Source of the DNA: Thermodesulfatator sp.
GTDB taxonomy: Bacteria > Desulfobacterota > Thermodesulfobacteria > Thermodesulfobacteriales > Thermodesulfobacteriaceae
Assembly: GCA_027036915.1 (NCBI GenBank)
Contig: JALWCD010000009.1
Span: forward strand, 1-16,130
Direction of reading: 5' to 3'
Length of the DNA stretch: 16,130 nt
Both the position numbers and the translations under genes were made by a program. The first letter of the stretch is position 1; each line of letters begins with the position of its first letter. The notes under the pieces were generated by a model. The model was not told where the DNA came from. It saw only the letters and a list, made by a program, of their open reading frames with translations, and ran no database searches. Of this stretch, positions 14,335-16,130 are shown piece after piece.

Positions 14335-15612
14335 ATGGCCCGTATAGAGCCCGACGTCAAAACCGTAAAAGAAATTCAGGCTGCCGGAGGGGATACGGTC
14401 AAAAAGTGTTATCAGTGCGCCACCTGTGCCTCGGTATGCCCTCTGGCCACCGAGGAGGTGCCTTTTCCCCGGAAGCAGATGCTGCTGGGGCAGTGGGGCT
14501 TTAAGGAGAAGTTGCTTTCGGATCCGGCCCTCTGGCTGTGTCACCAGTGCGGGGACTGTTCGGTCTATTGTCCGCGTGGAGCGCGGCCGGGGGACGTACT
14601 GGGGGCGCTCAGGAATATGGCCGTGCGGGAGCTTTCGGAGTTCAAGTTTCTCTGGACCTTTTACAACAAGCCCTGGGGCCTCCCTATCATCTTTTTGATC
14701 GCCACCTTTTTTGTGGTCCTATCCATGTCCTTTTTCATGGGGGGGATCCCCGGATTTTTCCACTGGGACCTTATTCCTTCCCTCAACATAGAAGAGGCCC
14801 ATATACTCTTTTTGAAGCTCTCACCCAATGTGCTGGCTATTGACGCGGTCTTTGTACCGCTGGCGGTCTTTGTGGTGGTGATGGTGGGGATAGGGGTCAA
14901 CCGGATGTGGAACGGCATGGTGGAGAACGCCGGTATTCCGGCGGCTTATCGGTTGGGGTTCTGGGCCCTGGTGAGTACCTATCTGGTTCCGGCCATCAAG
15001 GAGATCCTGGCCCACAGTCGTTTTCAGGAGTGCGGGGCCAATCAGTGGCGTTTTAACGGGCACCGGATGCTTCTCTGGTCTTTCATTATCCTCTTTTTTG
15101 TTACGACTACGGTTTTTATCGCGGCGGACATCTTTGGTTTTCATACTCCCTGGCCGCTTTATAACCCGATCAAGATTCTGGCCAATATCGGGGCTATCCT
15201 TTTGCTTTACGGGGTGATCAGTCTCATCTCCAACCGCAGCCGGGCGGCCATGGAGGGGAAGCTCACGAGTTCCTATCAGGACTGGTTCCTGATCTATCTC
15301 ATTCTGGCGGTGGGCCTGACCGGGATCCTTACGGAAGTTCTGCGTCTGGCCCAGGTTTCGCTCTATCCTTTGATGTATACTCTGCATTTGATTGTGGTCT
15401 TCATGCTCTTTTTGAGTATTCCCTATTCCAAGTTTGCTCATCTGGTTTACCGAACCACGGCTTATGTTTTTGATCTTTACAGCCGTGACGTCCGGGCGAA
15501 GATGGCTGCCCTTTCTGCGGCGCAGGCCACGGAGGTGGCCGAGGGGGCTCCGGCCGAAGAGTCTTCGGTGGAAGCGGAGGGCGCTTCCACCGGGGAGGAG
15601 GCCAAGGCTTAA
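14335..15612 (+). CDS. qmoC: QmoC, membrane subunit with HdrC-like Fe-S domain and cytochrome b domain
   Basis: QmoC anchors the complex and reacts with menaquinone. The 425-residue protein is a fusion of an HdrC-like domain with two [4Fe-4S] motifs, CYQCATCASVCP (Cys25, 28, 31, 35) and CHQCGDCSVYCP (Cys69, 72, 75, 79), and a NarI/HdrE-like membrane domain (about 110-385) with about six hydrophobic helices, for example PIIFLIATFFVVLSM, PLAVFVVVMVGIGV, WSFIILFFVTTTVFIAA and LHLIVVFMLFLSIPYSKFAH; several His in or near the helices can ligate two b haems. After the last helix comes a tail of about 35 residues made mostly of Ala, Glu and Ser. TAAGGAGGTAGG precedes the ATG. qmoD, often found after qmoC in Desulfovibrio, is absent; tRNAs follow. 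Confidence 0.97.
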   Translation: MARIEPDVKTVKEIQAAGGDTVKKCYQCATCASVCPLATEEVPFPRKQMLLGQWGFKEKLLSDPALWLCHQCGDCSVYCPRGARPGDVLGALRNMAVRELSEFKFLWTFYNKPWGLPIIFLIATFFVVLSMSFFMGGIPGFFHWDLIPSLNIEEAHILFLKLSPNVLAIDAVFVPLAVFVVVMVGIGVNRMWNGMVENAGIPAAYRLGFWALVSTYLVPAIKEILAHSRFQECGANQWRFNGHRMLLWSFIILFFVTTTVFIAADIFGFHTPWPLYNPIKILANIGAILLLYGVISLISNRSRAAMEGKLTSSYQDWFLIYLILAVGLTGILTEVLRLAQVSLYPLMYTLHLIVVFMLFLSIPYSKFAHLVYRTTAYVFDLYSRDVRAKMAALSAAQATEVAEGAPAEESSVEAEGASTGEEAKA

Positions 15613-15617
15613 ACTCC

Positions 15618-15645
15618 TTGACATTCGAGGGGCTTTGGTTATAAT
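15618..15645 (+). promoter_or_regulatory. Consensus sigma70 promoter for the tRNA-tuf operon
   Basis: TTGACA (15618-15623), 16-nt spacer, TATAAT (15640-15645): both hexamers are perfect. It begins 6 bp after the qmoC stop and points to the tRNAs and tuf. The predicted start near 15652 falls within the left arm of the terminator palindrome at 15648-15683. Confidence 0.75.
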
Positions 15646-15647
15646 TG

Positions 15648-15683
15648 AAAAAAGCAGGTCTGAGGTGTCAGACCTGCTTTTTT
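15648..15683. terminator. Perfect bidirectional intrinsic terminator after qmoC
   Basis: A-run plus GCAGGTCTGA (15648-15663), loop GGTG, TCAGACCTGC plus T-run (15668-15683): a 16-bp perfect palindrome, ten pairs of it GC-containing stem, with six T on the right and six A on the left. It can end qmo transcription on the plus strand and any antisense transcription from the right. It also lies across the start of transcription of the promoter at 15618-15645. Confidence 0.92.
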
Positions 15684-15686
15684 GAT

Positions 15687-15771
15687 GGAGGGGTTCCCGA
15701 GCGGTCAAAGGGGTCGGGCTGTAAACCCGATGGCTCAGCCTTCGGAGGTTCGAATCCTCCCCCCTCCACCA
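15687..15771 (+). tRNA. tRNA-Tyr (anticodon GUA)
   Basis: The 85 nt form a class II tRNA: acceptor GGAGGGG/CCCCTCC, anticodon stem TCGGG/CCCGA with loop CTGTAAA (anticodon GTA), a long variable arm as expected for bacterial tRNA-Tyr, T arm GGAGG/CCTCC with TTCGAAT, discriminator A and encoded CCA. It is the first gene of the tRNA-tuf operon and starts 3 nt after the terminator T-run. Confidence 0.97.
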
Positions 15772-15801
15772 ATTTGAGATGGATGGAATGGAAATTAAGG
15801 G

Positions 15802-15874
15802 GCGGGAGTAGCTCAAGTGGTAGAGCATCAGCCTTCCAAGCTGAGGGTTGCGGGTTCGAGTCCCGTCTCCCGCT
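15802..15874 (+). tRNA. tRNA-Gly (anticodon UCC)
   Basis: Acceptor GCGGGAG/CTCCCGC, D arm GCTC/GAGC, anticodon stem TCAGC/GCTGA with loop CTTCCAA (anticodon TCC), T arm GCGGG/CCCGT with TTCGAGT, discriminator T. The bases after the discriminator are CTA, so CCA is not encoded, unlike in both neighbours; it must be added enzymatically. It reads GGA and GGG codons. Confidence 0.96.
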
Positions 15875-15890
15875 CTAAGGGGTATAAGGA

Positions 15891-15966
<76 letters not shown>

Positions 15967-15997
15967 GATTTTGCGATTAAAAATCAGGAGGGGAAAG

Positions 15998-16130
15998 ATG
16001 TCGAAGCCGAAGTTTGAGCGGAAGAAGCCGCATTTGAACATTGGGACGATAGGGCACATAGACCATGGGAAGACGACGTTGACGAGTGCGATCACGCGGG
16101 TGTTATCGACGCGAGGTTGGGCGGAGTGGG
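15998..16130 (+). CDS. tuf: Elongation factor Tu, 5' part only
   Basis: EF-Tu is the GTPase that brings aminoacyl-tRNA to the ribosome. The 44 visible codons begin [20 protein letters not shown] and continue with the P-loop region [11 protein letters not shown] (the G1 motif, GHVDHGKTT in most bacteria) and [13 protein letters not shown], matching the EF-Tu N-terminus. AGGAGGGG lies 4 nt before the ATG. It follows tRNA-Tyr, -Gly and -Thr as in the tufB operon of many bacteria. All six Thr codons in the fragment are ACG and Gly is mostly GGG, quite unlike the apr and sat genes. The gene runs off the window. Confidence 0.97.
   Translation, partial: MSKPKFERKKPHLNIGTIGHIDHGKTTLTSAITRVLSTRGWAEW

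Overview
The window comes from a thermophilic, sulfate-metabolising bacterium, most likely a member of the Thermodesulfobacteria. The evidence is a complete set of genes for sulfate activation and APS reduction (sat, aprB, aprA, qmoA, qmoB, qmoC), moderately high GC, strong AGGAGG ribosome binding sites, and sequence style resembling Thermosulfurimonas/Thermodesulfatator-like genomes. The genus is inferred from memory of the families, not from a search. I see no insertion sequence, CRISPR array, phage gene or integrase.

Left part (1-6202). The window opens with the last 79 codons of an agmatinase/arginase-family (SpeB-like) gene. On the minus strand follow rpsT (ribosomal protein S20) and, 6 nt downstream of its stop, a tRNA-Ala(CGC). 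Divergent from rpsT is a translationally coupled pair: a DUF72/YecE-family gene and hypD, a [NiFe]-hydrogenase maturation factor with a short N-terminus and no hypC or hypE beside it. Running against it on the minus strand is a three-gene unit, mobA (molybdenum cofactor guanylyltransferase), an RpfG-type REC-HD-GYP response regulator, and a soluble GAF sensor histidine kinase with two degenerate receiver-like domains at its C-terminus. The kinase gene ends inside hypD, giving a 51-bp convergent overlap.

Central part (6203-15612). This is the energy-metabolism core. A good promoter with two dyad symmetries precedes sat (ATP sulfurylase) and a 117-residue cysteine-free protein of unknown function. 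A 160-bp spacer with a GC hairpin and a candidate promoter leads to aprB and aprA (APS reductase). A strong intrinsic terminator follows aprA. Then come qmoA, qmoB and qmoC, the quinone-interacting membrane complex thought to exchange electrons between the menaquinone pool and APS reductase. Together the genes activate sulfate to APS with ATP, reduce APS to sulfite plus AMP, and connect this to the membrane. The same enzymes could run backwards in a sulfur disproportionator. dsr genes and qmoD are not in the window.

Right part (15613-16130). A near-perfect sigma70 promoter lies directly after qmoC, and its predicted start point falls inside a perfect bidirectional terminator palindrome. Then come tRNA-Tyr(GUA), tRNA-Gly(UCC), tRNA-Thr(GGU) and the first 44 codons of tuf (EF-Tu). 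This is the widespread tRNA-tuf arrangement, and it marks a sharp border between the sulfur operon and the translation operon.

The metabolic core is known biology. The points I consider most worth a second look are the promoter inside the terminator, the small protein between sat and aprB, the kinase with twin pseudo-receivers and its mosaic base composition, the mobA/HD-GYP coupling, and the short orphan HypD.
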